A stretch of DNA of 64,000 bases, taken from Congeria kusceri (lineage: Eukaryota > Mollusca > Bivalvia > Myida > Dreissenidae). The translations under genes and the position numbers were made by a program. The notes below the pieces were generated by a model. It ran no database searches and was not told where the DNA came from. It worked only from the letters and a program-made list of their open reading frames with translations. The stretch covers positions 30,423,634 to 30,487,633 of the forward strand of contig CM051040.1 in the NCBI GenBank assembly GCA_027627225.1, written 5' to 3'. Below, one piece after another: positions 34,601-40,644 of the stretch. Numbering within the stretch: position 1 is the stretch's first letter; every line of letters starts with the position of its first letter.

Positions 34601-35845
34601 AGCCACCTCCGTGAGACCTTGAACACACGTCTCGTTGCCCGAGCACTGAGATACCTCATGCTGTCCTTGGTTTTCACAATCATCACCTGGAGCCACGGCG
34701 GAGTTTAGATTTCTACCAACACTGGGGGTCATTCCGAGTGCTGAATCGTTCATGTCTTCGGCCTTCTCTTGTATGGCATTATTCTGGTGCTGATTTGCAG
34801 CCCTACTTTCTTGAATTTTCTTTTTAACAGCATCTAGACTCTCATACCCTGGTTCGTCTAACGATTCAATGGACTGATTAAGACTGTATTTTTTAGCAGG
34901 CTTTACGTCTTTAACAGACTGATAACCAGGGTCATCTAACCTGTTCATGTCACTGTCTGCACTGAATGACGCCGCGACTCCGGCGGAAGAATCACTGTTT
35001 CTATCAACCGCACCAACGGCGTTGGGACTGGTCTTTGGGAATTGTTTCTTCATTTTGGCTTTAACCTCCTCCATTGATTCGTACCGTGGGTCCCAGTCTG
35101 GACTTTTCTGACCTCCAGACGGGGAATCTACATTTCTGCTTATTGGTGATGGCCTAACTGGCAGTCGCTCATAACCAGGGTCAACCAATCCAAAGTCTGG
35201 TGGAACAGCTGGCTCACTCGTGCCACTTTCAGCTTTAACATCCACAAGGTCTAAATCTATTGCACTGTCATCCTGTGCCAAAGTTTCATTATGGACCGGC
35301 ACTTCTGCTTTAAATCTCTCATGCCGTTCACTGGCCAGGTCGCGCGTCTCATAATCCAATTTACTGTACTCATTTTTAACTCTAGAACTATTTACTGACA
35401 CTGATGAGGATAAGCTGTCCGATTCTCTCTGTTCAGAGGCTTTCAAAGCAGCCAACTGGTTTTCTGGATAGGAATGCTTTCGCTCGTGTTTTGCTTTGGA
35501 CTTGTGAGATCCCAAATGAAGATCAGATTGTGTTTTGAACGTAGCTCTTTTCGGCTGATGCGGAGAAACCGATCGCGTTTCCCGTAAACTCTCCTTCCTT
35601 GAATGAGCTTCACACTTCTCCCATGAAGAAACTCCAACAACTTCGGTGCTTTGTCTCTTCTTAAATGAAAGAGCAGAGACATTTTCACATTCGCCTGTAT
35701 TCACATTAACTGGGTATTTTCCTTTTTTAAACTTTAATTTCTTCCTTAATTTTGCAAAAAATCCCCCTGAATCTTCTGGTTGTTGAGTAGAATGTCTAAG
35801 TCCAGATGGTAACGTCAACGACTTATGATTTCTTGAGGTAGCCAT
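10479..35845 (-). CDS. SOCS7: SOCS6/SOCS7-family suppressor of cytokine signalling, 9 coding exons
   Basis: Joined coding exons (5' to 3'): 35845-34501, 34075-34006, 30601-30513, 30061-27814, 26426-26350, 19011-18965, 18109-17941, 13100-12932, 10629-10479. All introns are GT-AG, all phases match, total 4365 nt = 1454 residues. Layout: basic N-terminus (about 31-43), six (D/E)P(G/R)Y motifs (Y225, Y255, Y308, Y334, Y493, Y536), a Lys-rich block followed by PPLPAR, a Cys-rich acidic middle, PRPPP and PPIPPR, SH2 from GWYWGP (about 1294) with FLVRD (Arg1320 is the expected phosphotyrosine-binding Arg), then a SOCS box with SLQHMC (elongin BC side) and LPVP (Cul5 side). Family role: SH2 recognition of phosphotyrosine targets and their ubiquitination through elongin-cullin-5. 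The linker FLYF-PG-PP-P-LL-PVSRF resembles vertebrate SOCS7 more than SOCS6, from memory. It is far longer than vertebrate SOCS6/7 (roughly 530-580 aa). The start is the first ATG after a good acceptor at 35854; 5' noncoding exons were not found. Confidence 0.93.
10803..11180. mobile_element. MITE with CAGTGTTTTTTT ends in the last SOCS7 intron
   Basis: A 12-bp inverted repeat CAGTGTTTTTTT closes both ends of 378 bp, with GGGCC-rich subterminal DNA. Target duplication unclear (CTAGT versus CTAAT). It has inserted next to a dispersed repeat also found at 1672-1735. Confidence 0.75.
11279..12976 (-). repeat. 48-bp minisatellite made of the SOCS7 exon end and its splice donor, about 36 copies
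   Basis: On the minus strand each unit reads GGCAGCCCCCCTATGCCTAT, ACACCTTCTACATCCAG and TTTCCAGGTAT: 44 nt of coding sequence (GSPPMPIHLLHPVSR) plus the first four intron bases. I count 36 donor-like sites (mostly CCAGGTATGG) spaced 42-50 bp. The first ten (12932 to about 12503) are in frame with each other; the unit ending near 12456 is one base shorter. All three sense frames stay open through the array. The last donor (11283) lies 1649 nt from the first, out of frame. Each in-frame unit would add YGSPPMPIHLLHPVSR between SH2 and SOCS box. Confidence 0.95.
12932..13100 (-). CDS. SOCS7: SOCS7 SH2 domain, second half, ending in first copy of the repeat
   Basis: Acceptor TATACTGCAG at 13101. 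It encodes GHFSFWSQPDSHGKSTIKE and NGRFLYFIRP, then PGSPPMPIHLLHPVSR. The first donor (TTTCCAG|GTATGG at 12932) is homologous to the end of this segment in vertebrate SOCS7 (PVSRF). The exon is followed without a gap by about 36 copies of its own last 44 bp plus the intronic GTAT, so the exon end is ambiguous: donors down to about 12503 keep the frame. Confidence 0.92.
13101..13465. other. SOCS7 intron sequence
   Basis: AT-rich intron upstream of the second SH2 exon; contains a poly-T/A stretch at 13127-13145 and nothing else recognised. Confidence 0.5.
13648..13803 (+). CDS. FLYWCH zinc-finger exon
   Basis: ATG at 13648 opens 52 codons to donor GTCAGT|GTAAGT. The protein has NKRGQAVLCFEGHSYAKK, then RICWQC and CKDSFITD, matching the FLYWCH pattern (G-x-L-x-x-x-G-x-x-Y ... 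W-x-C ... C-K). FLYWCH domains are common in Mutator-like transposases and in proteins derived from them. It lies between the two long inverted repeats. Confidence 0.7.
13820..14080. mobile_element. Foldback MITE family A, copy 3, inside the FLYWCH element
   Basis: 261 bp, ends GAGCCGCGTCGTGGG and GACGCGCCAC. The flanks share 8 bp (ATTTATAT), unlike the 4-bp duplications of the other copies. It lies in the intron of the FLYWCH gene. Confidence 0.9.
14596..14713 (+). pseudogene. Second exon of the FLYWCH gene, frame not matching
   Basis: Acceptor TTGATTTCAG and donor TCCAAG|GTATAT bound 118 nt. The longest frame gives HVNSAKPHCLEADPFMIEAK and a helical tail KLCSEIMDAAHANRGQSK, as expected after a FLYWCH domain. 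Joined in phase to the first exon it would instead stop after 11 codons, so either an exon is missing from my model or the gene is broken by an indel. Confidence 0.5.
15408..15596. mobile_element. Foldback MITE family A, truncated copy 4
   Basis: Internal part from TGATGCATGTGCATAAAGTG to TACGCACATGCATTAAGTT; both terminal GAGGCG ends are missing. Confidence 0.85.
15612..17094 (+). pseudogene. LINE (L1/Tx1-like) ORF2 3' end, degenerate
   Basis: Translation gives IYNFLCDSKPEKI, then YEYGGLKITDVECFLHAITT and GWIKRYL, and after the inserted SINE SFQYKFIMRIIPTNKF, CKIKTNDY and HVQDLWRTLETLL. This is the zinc-knuckle (zf-RVT) end of a non-LTR retrotransposon ORF2. It has a stop in the first part, a SINE insertion and a frame break near 16750. 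The left edge meets a truncated MITE; no target duplication was seen. Confidence 0.8.
15854..16050 (+). mobile_element. tRNA-derived SINE inserted in the LINE
   Basis: The head has an A-box-like TGGCGTAGTGG and a B box GGTTCGATCCC in tRNA spacing. It is flanked by an 11-bp duplication AAAAATTTGGG (15843-15853, 16051-16061), and the LINE reading frame resumes directly after it. The tail ends in TTAAACTAAACTAA. Confidence 0.88.
17284..17390. repeat. GT-rich microsatellite
   Basis: GTGTGTGTGTGTGTGTG core with degenerate GAGTG flanks. Confidence 0.9.
17469..17498. mobile_element. Foldback MITE family A, solo end
   Basis: Only CCGGTTTTCCCACGACACGC plus CTC remains, matching the right terminus of the family. 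Confidence 0.7.
17941..18109 (-). CDS. SOCS7: SOCS7 SH2 domain, first half
   Basis: Acceptor TTGCTGTAG and donor CATAAAG|GTACAC. It encodes VGWYWGPLSWEEAELKL, then FLVRDSSDERYILSLSF and HHTRIEHHK. The FLVRD arginine and the GWYWGP entry are typical of SOCS6/7 SH2 domains. Confidence 0.96.
18165..18430. mobile_element. MITE family B (GGGCCCGTATTC ends)
   Basis: Inverted ends: GGGCCCGTATTCCCCAACCC left and GGGTTGGTGAATATGAGCCC right, then AGACTTA..AAGAATA subterminal repeats. It lies 56 bp upstream of the SH2 exon in the SOCS7 sense. Related copies at 8295-8548 and 46063-46314. Confidence 0.85.
18655..18928 (+). mobile_element. Dispersed mollusc-type repeat (CAAGAGCTGTCTC start)
   Basis: Starts AACAAGAGCTGTCTCAGGAC and ends GCCGACGCCGACGAATGGGT, then GTCGAGCTAAAAATG, a pattern I recall as common in bivalve genomes. 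It ends 37 bp from the 47-nt SOCS7 exon. Confidence 0.6.
18965..19011 (-). CDS. SOCS7: SOCS7 47-nt microexon, helix before SH2
   Basis: Found because the 26350 exon ends in phase 1 and cannot be joined directly to the SH2 exon. This segment has acceptor CTATTTCAG and donor GAT|GTAAGTACAG, and its 47 nt restore the frame. It encodes SYSQDFMESMRQLKD leading into VGWYWGP, at the place of the TEELKKL-type helix of vertebrate SOCS6. A dispersed repeat ends only about 37 bp downstream. Confidence 0.88.
19012..20572. other. SOCS7 intron, repeats only
   Basis: Holds a degraded SINE and, at 20395-20530, repeated TATTGCAATATG palindromes that recur near 26240-26300. No exon signal found. Confidence 0.5.
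19494..19770 (-). mobile_element. tRNA-derived SINE, degraded copy 2
   Basis: Same body (GTGAGTAGGTTAACT, tRNA-like head at the right end) with several substitutions; located in the SOCS7 intron upstream of the 47-nt exon. Confidence 0.7.
20573..22922 (+). repeat. Composite repeat block, ~165-bp units, same head and tail as 5755-7105
   Basis: Head GGGCCACGATGGCCCTAGG with CACCTGA, tail GAGCACGTTGTGCTCAGGTG. About 10 units of roughly 165 bp (21100-22640) contain GACCCCAGGGGCATCATTTG, ACAATGTTACATACCAAATA and AAGTCATTTTGCTATTCAAG. Three AACAGTGACCTTGACCCCAC units precede them. Lies in the SOCS7 intron. Confidence 0.75.
23070..26195 (+). repeat. Composite tandem repeat block, TGACCTTTGACCTCTGG units
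   Basis: More than a dozen variable units (about 130-240 bp) share AACAGTCACGTGACCTTTGA, GGTCGTGCATAATCCTCACA, AAGTTTCATCGAAGTATCTT and GACGGACGGAC. GTCCCCTCCGGTGAAACACC-type motifs close the block at 26160-26195, also occur internally near 24720 and, inverted, near 23074, so two elements are probably nested. A MITE interrupts it at 25546-25806. Confidence 0.75.
25546..25806. mobile_element. Foldback MITE family A, copy inserted in the 23-26 kb repeat array
   Basis: 261 bp with ends GAGCCGCTTCG and GATGCGCCAC, flanked by ATTT. The neighbouring array units show the uninterrupted site TTATTTCTATTTTT, which fixes the borders. Confidence 0.92.
26350..26426 (-). CDS. SOCS7: SOCS7 coding exon 5 (PPIPPR motif)
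   Basis: Acceptor CTTCCTTGCAG and donor AGACCAG|GTACCA, phases 2 to 1. It encodes LCETDEQAAPPIPPRSSKR and a Ser/Arg tail. PPIPPR fits a class II SH3 ligand; vertebrate SOCS7 is known to bind SH3 adaptors through proline-rich sequence. Confidence 0.87.
26842..26910 (+). other. tRNA-like sequence (pol III-type boxes), degenerate
   Basis: TAGCTTAGTGGTATTATGCT resembles an A box/D arm and GCTGGTTCGAGTCCCGCC a B box/T arm. The acceptor stem does not pair properly, so a functional tRNA is unlikely. Confidence 0.45.
27190..27275 (-). other. tRNA-like sequence (class II-like), degenerate
   Basis: On the minus strand GGAATGGCCGAGTGGTTTAA resembles Ser/Leu tRNA D arms and CCGGTTTCGAATCCCAG a T arm, with an anticodon-like GTTAACC. 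The acceptor ends (GTCGGAA versus AGTTATA) do not pair. Confidence 0.45.
27814..30061 (-). CDS. SOCS7: SOCS7 large central exon (2248 nt)
   Basis: Acceptor CTCTTTAG at 30062 and donor TTCCG|GTAAGC at 27814, phases 1 to 2. It encodes about 749 residues that are acidic, Ser/Cys-rich and low in hydrophobic residues. Recognisable pieces are the sixth PGY motif near its start, a Lys-rich segment followed by APPLPARNY, a Cys-rich segment in the middle, and SRPPRPPPVTGR near the end. No folded domain is recognised. It is much larger than the corresponding part of vertebrate SOCS6/7. Confidence 0.9.
30513..30601 (-). CDS. SOCS7: SOCS7 coding exon 3 (89 nt, PGY motif 5)
   Basis: Acceptor TTTGCAG and donor ATTAAAG|GTAAGG. 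It encodes HGADQPEGYDSDMDLI followed by LDPGYAECADAIK. The last 11 residues are repeated almost exactly at the start of the next exon (EPGYAECADAIK), which points to an old internal duplication. Confidence 0.87.
30961..31248. mobile_element. Foldback MITE family A, copy with extra internal palindrome
   Basis: 288 bp, flanked by AATT. It has nearly perfect palindromes (31009-31055 and 31128-31200); the second CTGCACAGGCTAA block is duplicated compared with other copies. Confidence 0.9.
31425..31548. repeat. 43-bp tandem repeat, 3 copies
   Basis: GTGTTCAATGAGGTTAGCCT, ATGTATTGTTATGGGGATTA. Confidence 0.88.
31979..32046. repeat. Imperfect palindrome
   Basis: GGGAGACAATTTATATATTTTC and GAAAATATTAATTGTCTCCC pair around GCGCAAGCGC; could be the fused ends of a lost foldback element. 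Confidence 0.7.
32476..32846. mobile_element. MITE family C, copy 2
   Basis: Left AGGGCTTGCATTAAGGGAAG and right GTTAATGAAAGCCCT, with the same internal CTTCCAAAATTGCAGCCATG segment. Confidence 0.8.
33140..33895 (-). repeat. ~180-bp unit repeat block, 4 copies
   Basis: Units share AACAACTGTGTAAATATCCA, GTAGTAAGCGGTGTTGGTGC and AGGTCAAGGTCAAAAAGAGG. It closes with CGGACGGACGTGACAATCAC and a GCCTCCCGCATCAAGATGCT end. A related block is at 54415-54830. Confidence 0.8.
34006..34075 (-). CDS. SOCS7: SOCS7 coding exon 2 (70 nt)
   Basis: Acceptor TTTTTTCAG and donor GATAA|GTATGA. The phase-1 to phase-2 fit joins exon 1 and exon 3 with no stop. It encodes 22 full codons including DLYSTVRKPVLVLAPE. 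Identified from the splice signals and the phase fit alone. Confidence 0.8.
34222..34467. mobile_element. Foldback MITE family A, copy in SOCS7 intron 1
   Basis: 246 bp, ends GGGGCATGTCG and CGACATGCCTT, flanked by ATAT; only 26 bp from the SOCS7 exon 1 donor. Confidence 0.9.
34501..35845 (-). CDS. SOCS7: SOCS7 coding exon 1 (N-terminus, four PGY-type motifs)
   Basis: The exon starts at acceptor TTATTCCAG (35854), giving 9 nt of leader before the ATG at 35845, and ends at donor CTGCAG|GTAATT (34501), phase 1. It encodes 448 residues, Ser/Lys-rich and probably disordered, with the basic stretch AKLRKKLKFKKGK that recalls a basic segment in SOCS6. It contains DPGYERLP, DPRYESMEEVK, DPGYQSVKDVK and EPGYESLDAVKKK. 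Confidence 0.9.
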
Positions 35846-35854
35846 GGTAATGAT

Positions 35855-36060
35855 CTGGAATAAACAATTTTGAAAATCAAGTTCACATATCATAATAATA
35901 ATAATCAGTTGTCCAAGCAACTCTTGCATCGAAAATTTAAATAATATCAGAAAATTCATTTAAAAAGTGTACAGAAATATTTCATGCTATGAACTTAAAA
36001 CCTTCTAGAATAATATGAACAAATAAGATATTTAGAGAAGTTTACATGATTAAGTGTTTG
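35855..36060. other. Intron upstream of SOCS7 exon 1
   Basis: The acceptor TTATTCCAG at 35855-35863 implies at least one 5' noncoding exon to the right; I could not place it. Confidence 0.5.
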
Positions 36061-36078
36061 TTTGTTTTTATATACATA

Positions 36079-37405
36079 CCATAATTACCCTAAGTATTGG
36101 GACACACCTAATTTTCGAAAAAAAAAATATTTTTTGCATCCCTTAATATTATTCAAAAATTGAATTATTTTGTGTCCCTAAACATGAGATACCAAAATAT
36201 TACCTTATGTTGTTTATGAATAACTCTTTTATACCCTGCTAATAGTAATACGCCAGTTGCATAGCGACTCGTGACACGGTATACTGATATTGCTTACCTA
36301 TACACCATAATTAACACCATTTGGGGGCCTTTTTAACTGACACATGGTGCAAACTGTGTACTCTACAGGAGCACAGTCATCTCAATTCAGCATCTGAAGT
36401 ATACTATTTAATCCCCAGCTACAAAATTCTATAACTTATATATGATCTTATAAACTTCAGTTTGCTAACAAACATTCCTTGTTATTATTTATAAATTCGG
36501 GCCAGTAATTTTAGAATTTTTACTTGATAAAAAACATTTTTTACGAGCCCAAACTTTTTACAATTAAAAACTGCATAGAACTTTGTTGACAATTACGAAA
36601 ATGATCTGGTAACTGTGAAATCATTATATAGTGATCAAGATAACGTTTATGAATGACCCTAACCTAAAATAATAGATTATAACATATCAGTCCAAAAGCA
36701 TTACAATAATGTGTCTCGAACAGGTGCGCGTTGAAAGAGTGTAAACATATTAGATTATAACATATTGGTCCAAAAGCATTACAATAAAGTGTCTCGAACA
36801 GGTGCGCGTTGAAAGAGTGTAAACATATTAGATTATAACATATCGGTCCAAAAGCATTACAATAAAGTGTCTCGAACAGGTGCACGTTGTAAGAGTGTAA
36901 ACATATTAGATTATAACATATCGGTCCAAAAGCATTACAATAAAGTGTCTCGAACAGGTGCACGTTGTAAGAGTGTAAACAAATCAAATTTTTTGTTATA
37001 TTTTAAGGATTTGCGGCTACATATGTGTTGGCAAAATTTAATTAAAGATTTCAGATCATGTTTACGTTACTAAACATATGGGTTTTTTTTAAAACATTAG
37101 TTTGGCCACAATATTTTGCTAGCCCCGTGGCCGACCTACTTACAATTTATTCTGTGCCACTGGCGAGCGGGCAAGTACTAATTTCAAAGACTGTTTAATA
37201 TTTTAATATCTTCTAAGTAAGCCATTAATATATAGCACACAAATGATGTGTATAAACTGGAGCAAGACATAGATATATGCAGAATAGACTGTACCAAATA
37301 TGTCCCTAAATTTTGATACGCAATTATTTTGGGAATTATTTTTGTATGTCCCTAAATATAGGGACAATGAAAACATTTATTATTTTTAAGTGTCCTAATT
37401 ATGGC
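36079..37405. mobile_element. Possible TIR element around a 78-bp array
   Basis: CCATAATTACCCTAAGTATTGGGACAC at the left and AAGTGTCCTAATTATGG at the right are imperfect inverted partners, and TGTCCCTAAA blocks recur at both sides. No coding. Edges uncertain. Confidence 0.35.
36667..36980. repeat. 78-bp tandem repeat, 4 copies
   Basis: Units TTAGATTATAACATATCGGT, CCAAAAGCATTACAATAAAG and TGTCTCGAACAGGTGCACGT. The repeated reading frame is a by-product. Confidence 0.92.
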
Positions 37406-37565
37406 AGTAAGCAACTCAACATTATAAGTATGTTTTTGAAAAAAAAAAAAGAATTACTTGGAAAACTGAACTTCTTAGTATATCTTTCTCACTTCCCAGT
37501 TTGGAAACGTTGAAAGCTTGAGAACTTTGATAAAATAACTCTCGCATTTGTTTCCTGGAGCACCC

Positions 37566-37868
37566 TCGATTTTGTTTAGTTGTTTGTTTGGAAATTTTGC
37601 CGTATTCAAAAGTATTTCAGTCATATAACGACGGTCAGTTAACCTACTCATACTTTTCCTGGGTAAGCTGGTTTACCAATACTGAGTGCACATACTTATG
37701 CCAGTAACTGACAACTGCCCTACTTGAATCAGAGGTAGGGGGAGAATGGCCGTAGAAATAATTTCATGACCAATCCCCACACAAGTTTTGTGGCCGGGCT
37801 ATGAGTCGAACCCGCGATCCTAGGATTTGTAGTCCAGCGCTCAACCAACTGAGCTAGCCGGCCCGGCT
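37566..37868 (-). mobile_element. tRNA-derived SINE, copy 3 with target duplication
   Basis: Full-length copy with a 10-bp duplication TGGAGCACCC (37556-37565, 37869-37878). Confidence 0.88.
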
Positions 37869-38395
37869 TGGAGCACCCGCGAGTTAATGATGGAAGTTTT
37901 ACAGTATTTATTTATACACAACAACATAACACGGTCACATTCTTGGTAACAACGGTTTGCGTATAAACTTAAAAGCAGAAAATCATTATTCAATGGAACA
38001 GATAAGCACTGTGTCAGAATTGAATATTACCCCATTTTTATATATATAGTTTTTATGCGATACAGCAAATCACTACGATACGCAATGATGGTATACTTAT
38101 AATAAGGCGGCTGCTCGGTCCAATTAATCTATATGTAAATATAAACAAATATGCAATACTACAAATTTGCAATTTAACAAGAGATGTGTTACTACCAACA
38201 AATTTTCCAGTCCAACAATTTAGTGTTAGCATTAAATTATAAATGAGATACTACGAATAAGATTGTTGGGGAGACTTCACACTTTCTCGTCCACAATTTC
38301 ATACTTATAATGAGTCAGTACTTTGAGCAAACAGATGCAAAAACCCAGGCTAGTTTATTAGCACCATGGACAAAATTAATATTGTTAAATTAACC

Positions 38396-38706
38396 TGCCG
38401 GGCCCGGCTAGCTCAGTTAGTAGAGTGCTGGACTGTCAATCCGGGGATCATAAGTTCGAACCCCAGCCCGGCCACATAACTTGTGCGGGGATTGGTCATG
38501 AAATTATTTATACGGCCATTCTCCCCTACCTCTGATGGCAGTTGTCAGCTACTGGCAAAGGTATGCGCACTTAGTGCTGGTAAACCGCTTAGATAGGCTA
38601 AGCTTGCCCAGGAAAAGTGTGAGTAGGTTAACTGACCGCCGTGTTATGACTGAAATACTGTTAAAAACGGCGAAAAATCCAAAACAAACAAACAAAACAA
38701 ACAAAC
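38396..38706 (+). mobile_element. tRNA-derived SINE, copy 4 with target duplication
   Basis: Head GGCCCGGCTAGCTCAGTTAG, full body and CAAA-rich tail, flanked by AAATTAACC (38387-38395, 38707-38715). Opposite orientation to copy 3, less than 1 kb away. Confidence 0.9.
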
Positions 38707-39187
38707 AAATTAACCACTTTATAAGATGCAGTGTGATATTTGCGGTATTGCTTTTGACTTAATGAATTTCTTTTTTTTTTCAGGTAATATGCAATTGCAA
38801 AATTTAATTTGATACTGTGTTTGGAATTAAATTGTTTTTGCTTTATAATGCAAAAGCAATGTCAAGTATCTTGTCAAATGCATAATAGTTTAATAAGTGT
38901 GCTAATTTAAGTAAATATTTTGACATGACGCAAATTAAGACTTAACGTTCTCTTCTGATCTGATACTATGAAAATACAATACTACAAACAAATCCGCATT
39001 GTCCATGCCTATTCACGTATTGACTGTAATTGAGAAAAGAGTTTGTTTTGTATAAAAAACCTTTAAGCACCTTCAGCATATGTGACAAGCTGCAGACTTG
39101 TTTGTTTGGGCCCTTTTCATATTTACAGTTTGAAGTTAGAATTGTGAGTATTTTGTATAACAAAGTTTATACATGATTCTTTATAAA

Positions 39188-39275
39188 GCAGAATAGCGCA
39201 AATGGTTAAAGCGCGGTCTACTGTAATTTCTTCGCATCGCTTGTAAGTCCTGAGTTTGATACCCGCTTGGGGTTT
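39188..39275 (+). other. Weak tRNA-like sequence
   Basis: TAGCGCAAATGGTTAAAGCGC followed 50 bp later by GAGTTTGATACCC looks like degenerate A and B boxes. No stem pairing; probably a SINE-head relic. Confidence 0.3.
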
Positions 39276-39381
39276 TAATTGTTTCAAAAAATTTCTTATT
39301 TGTTTTCAAATATCTTACTATGTATTAAATTTTTATTCTTTATTTAATGCACATGTCTTAGAATAGCGCATTTCTATATTA

Positions 39382-40467
39382 CAGTGTACTCCCTTAAAAC
39401 CGAACTCTCTATAAACCGGAACTCTCTGAAAATCTAACAGACACTCCGGTCCCGTTTTATTGCCTATATGTGCGAAAACCCTCCGTATACCCGAACCTCT
39501 GTATTCCAAATATCGAACAGCAGGAGCGGTACATTGCTTCGTTTCAGAGTACAAATTGACCTCTGTAAACCGAACATGTGTGACAATCTGCTGTTTTCGA
39601 TTATCTTCAGCTCGCGATTGTCTTGCCGCAGGGTGATTGCACGCTTAATCCGATAATTAGGGGCAAAAGTTCAATATAATATTGGGAATCCAGATAAGGG
39701 TGATTAGTCGCTAAAGCGTGAACAACAAACAGTATGTTAATTAGACTGTTTTCATTTGTTTAGAAAATATTTAAACATTTTACAATCAATTTATATAACT
39801 CAGGTAATAACTATTAATGATGTAATAATTATTCATGATTACTTTAATTAAAACATAATTTGATTGATGTTGGTCGAAATTACAGAGGAGATTGTCAAGG
39901 CTAGGTGCGCTACAGAGCAGACTACGATCAGTGACTGTTAGAGCAAAGTGTAAATTATAGGCTAATGTGTGGTGCTCATGTGACTGTGTGTGTGCTGGTT
40001 TTGCATTCCCCTTGGTCATGATTTAAACATGTGCTGCACTTTATTATAATGTGTCATGTTACTTCCGTCATATTATGCCACATTATGTCAGGATTGTATT
40101 AGTCTTAATAAAGTGTATAAACATTGTCTACAGGTATTATCGTACACTGTGTAAGTTTAACCGATACATGTATGCTGATTTGTGACATTCATTTGATTGT
40201 GTGGTGTGTTAAAATTGATGTGTGCTGGTTTTGTATTATATCTGATCAATGATCTCAAAATGTGTTGTATGGTATACTAATGTGTTACGTTTTAAATTAG
40301 TACTGTCATAAAATGCCACAGTTGAATAAATCTGAATAAAACGAATAAATTAATATAATCTATATGCATTATTGTATTTTGCCTCAAACCCTCAGTAAAC
40401 CGGAACTCCCTGAAAACAGAATATTTGGTCCGGTCCGGTCGGTGTTCGGTATAGAGGGAGTACACTG
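39382..40467. mobile_element. Non-autonomous Tc1/mariner (pogo/Tigger-like) element, 1086 bp
   Basis: Ends CAGTGTACTCCCTTAAAACC and its inverted partner ending GGGAGTACACTG give a 13-bp perfect TIR continuing as an ACCGAAC/ACCGG pattern. TA dinucleotides flank both ends (39380-39381, 40468-40469). No transposase frame was found inside. Confidence 0.82.
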
Positions 40468-40644
40468 TATAGTAAATATATAGTGCAACAGGAAACCAAT
40501 TTTTTGTTGACATAATTAAATTTATTGCTAATTAATGCAATAATTATTCCTTGTTTTTCATGCAAAATTTTATATAATATAAGAAATATTATTTGTAATG
40601 TACTAGTTTTAACACACATACAATATTTTACAAAATGTCCATAG

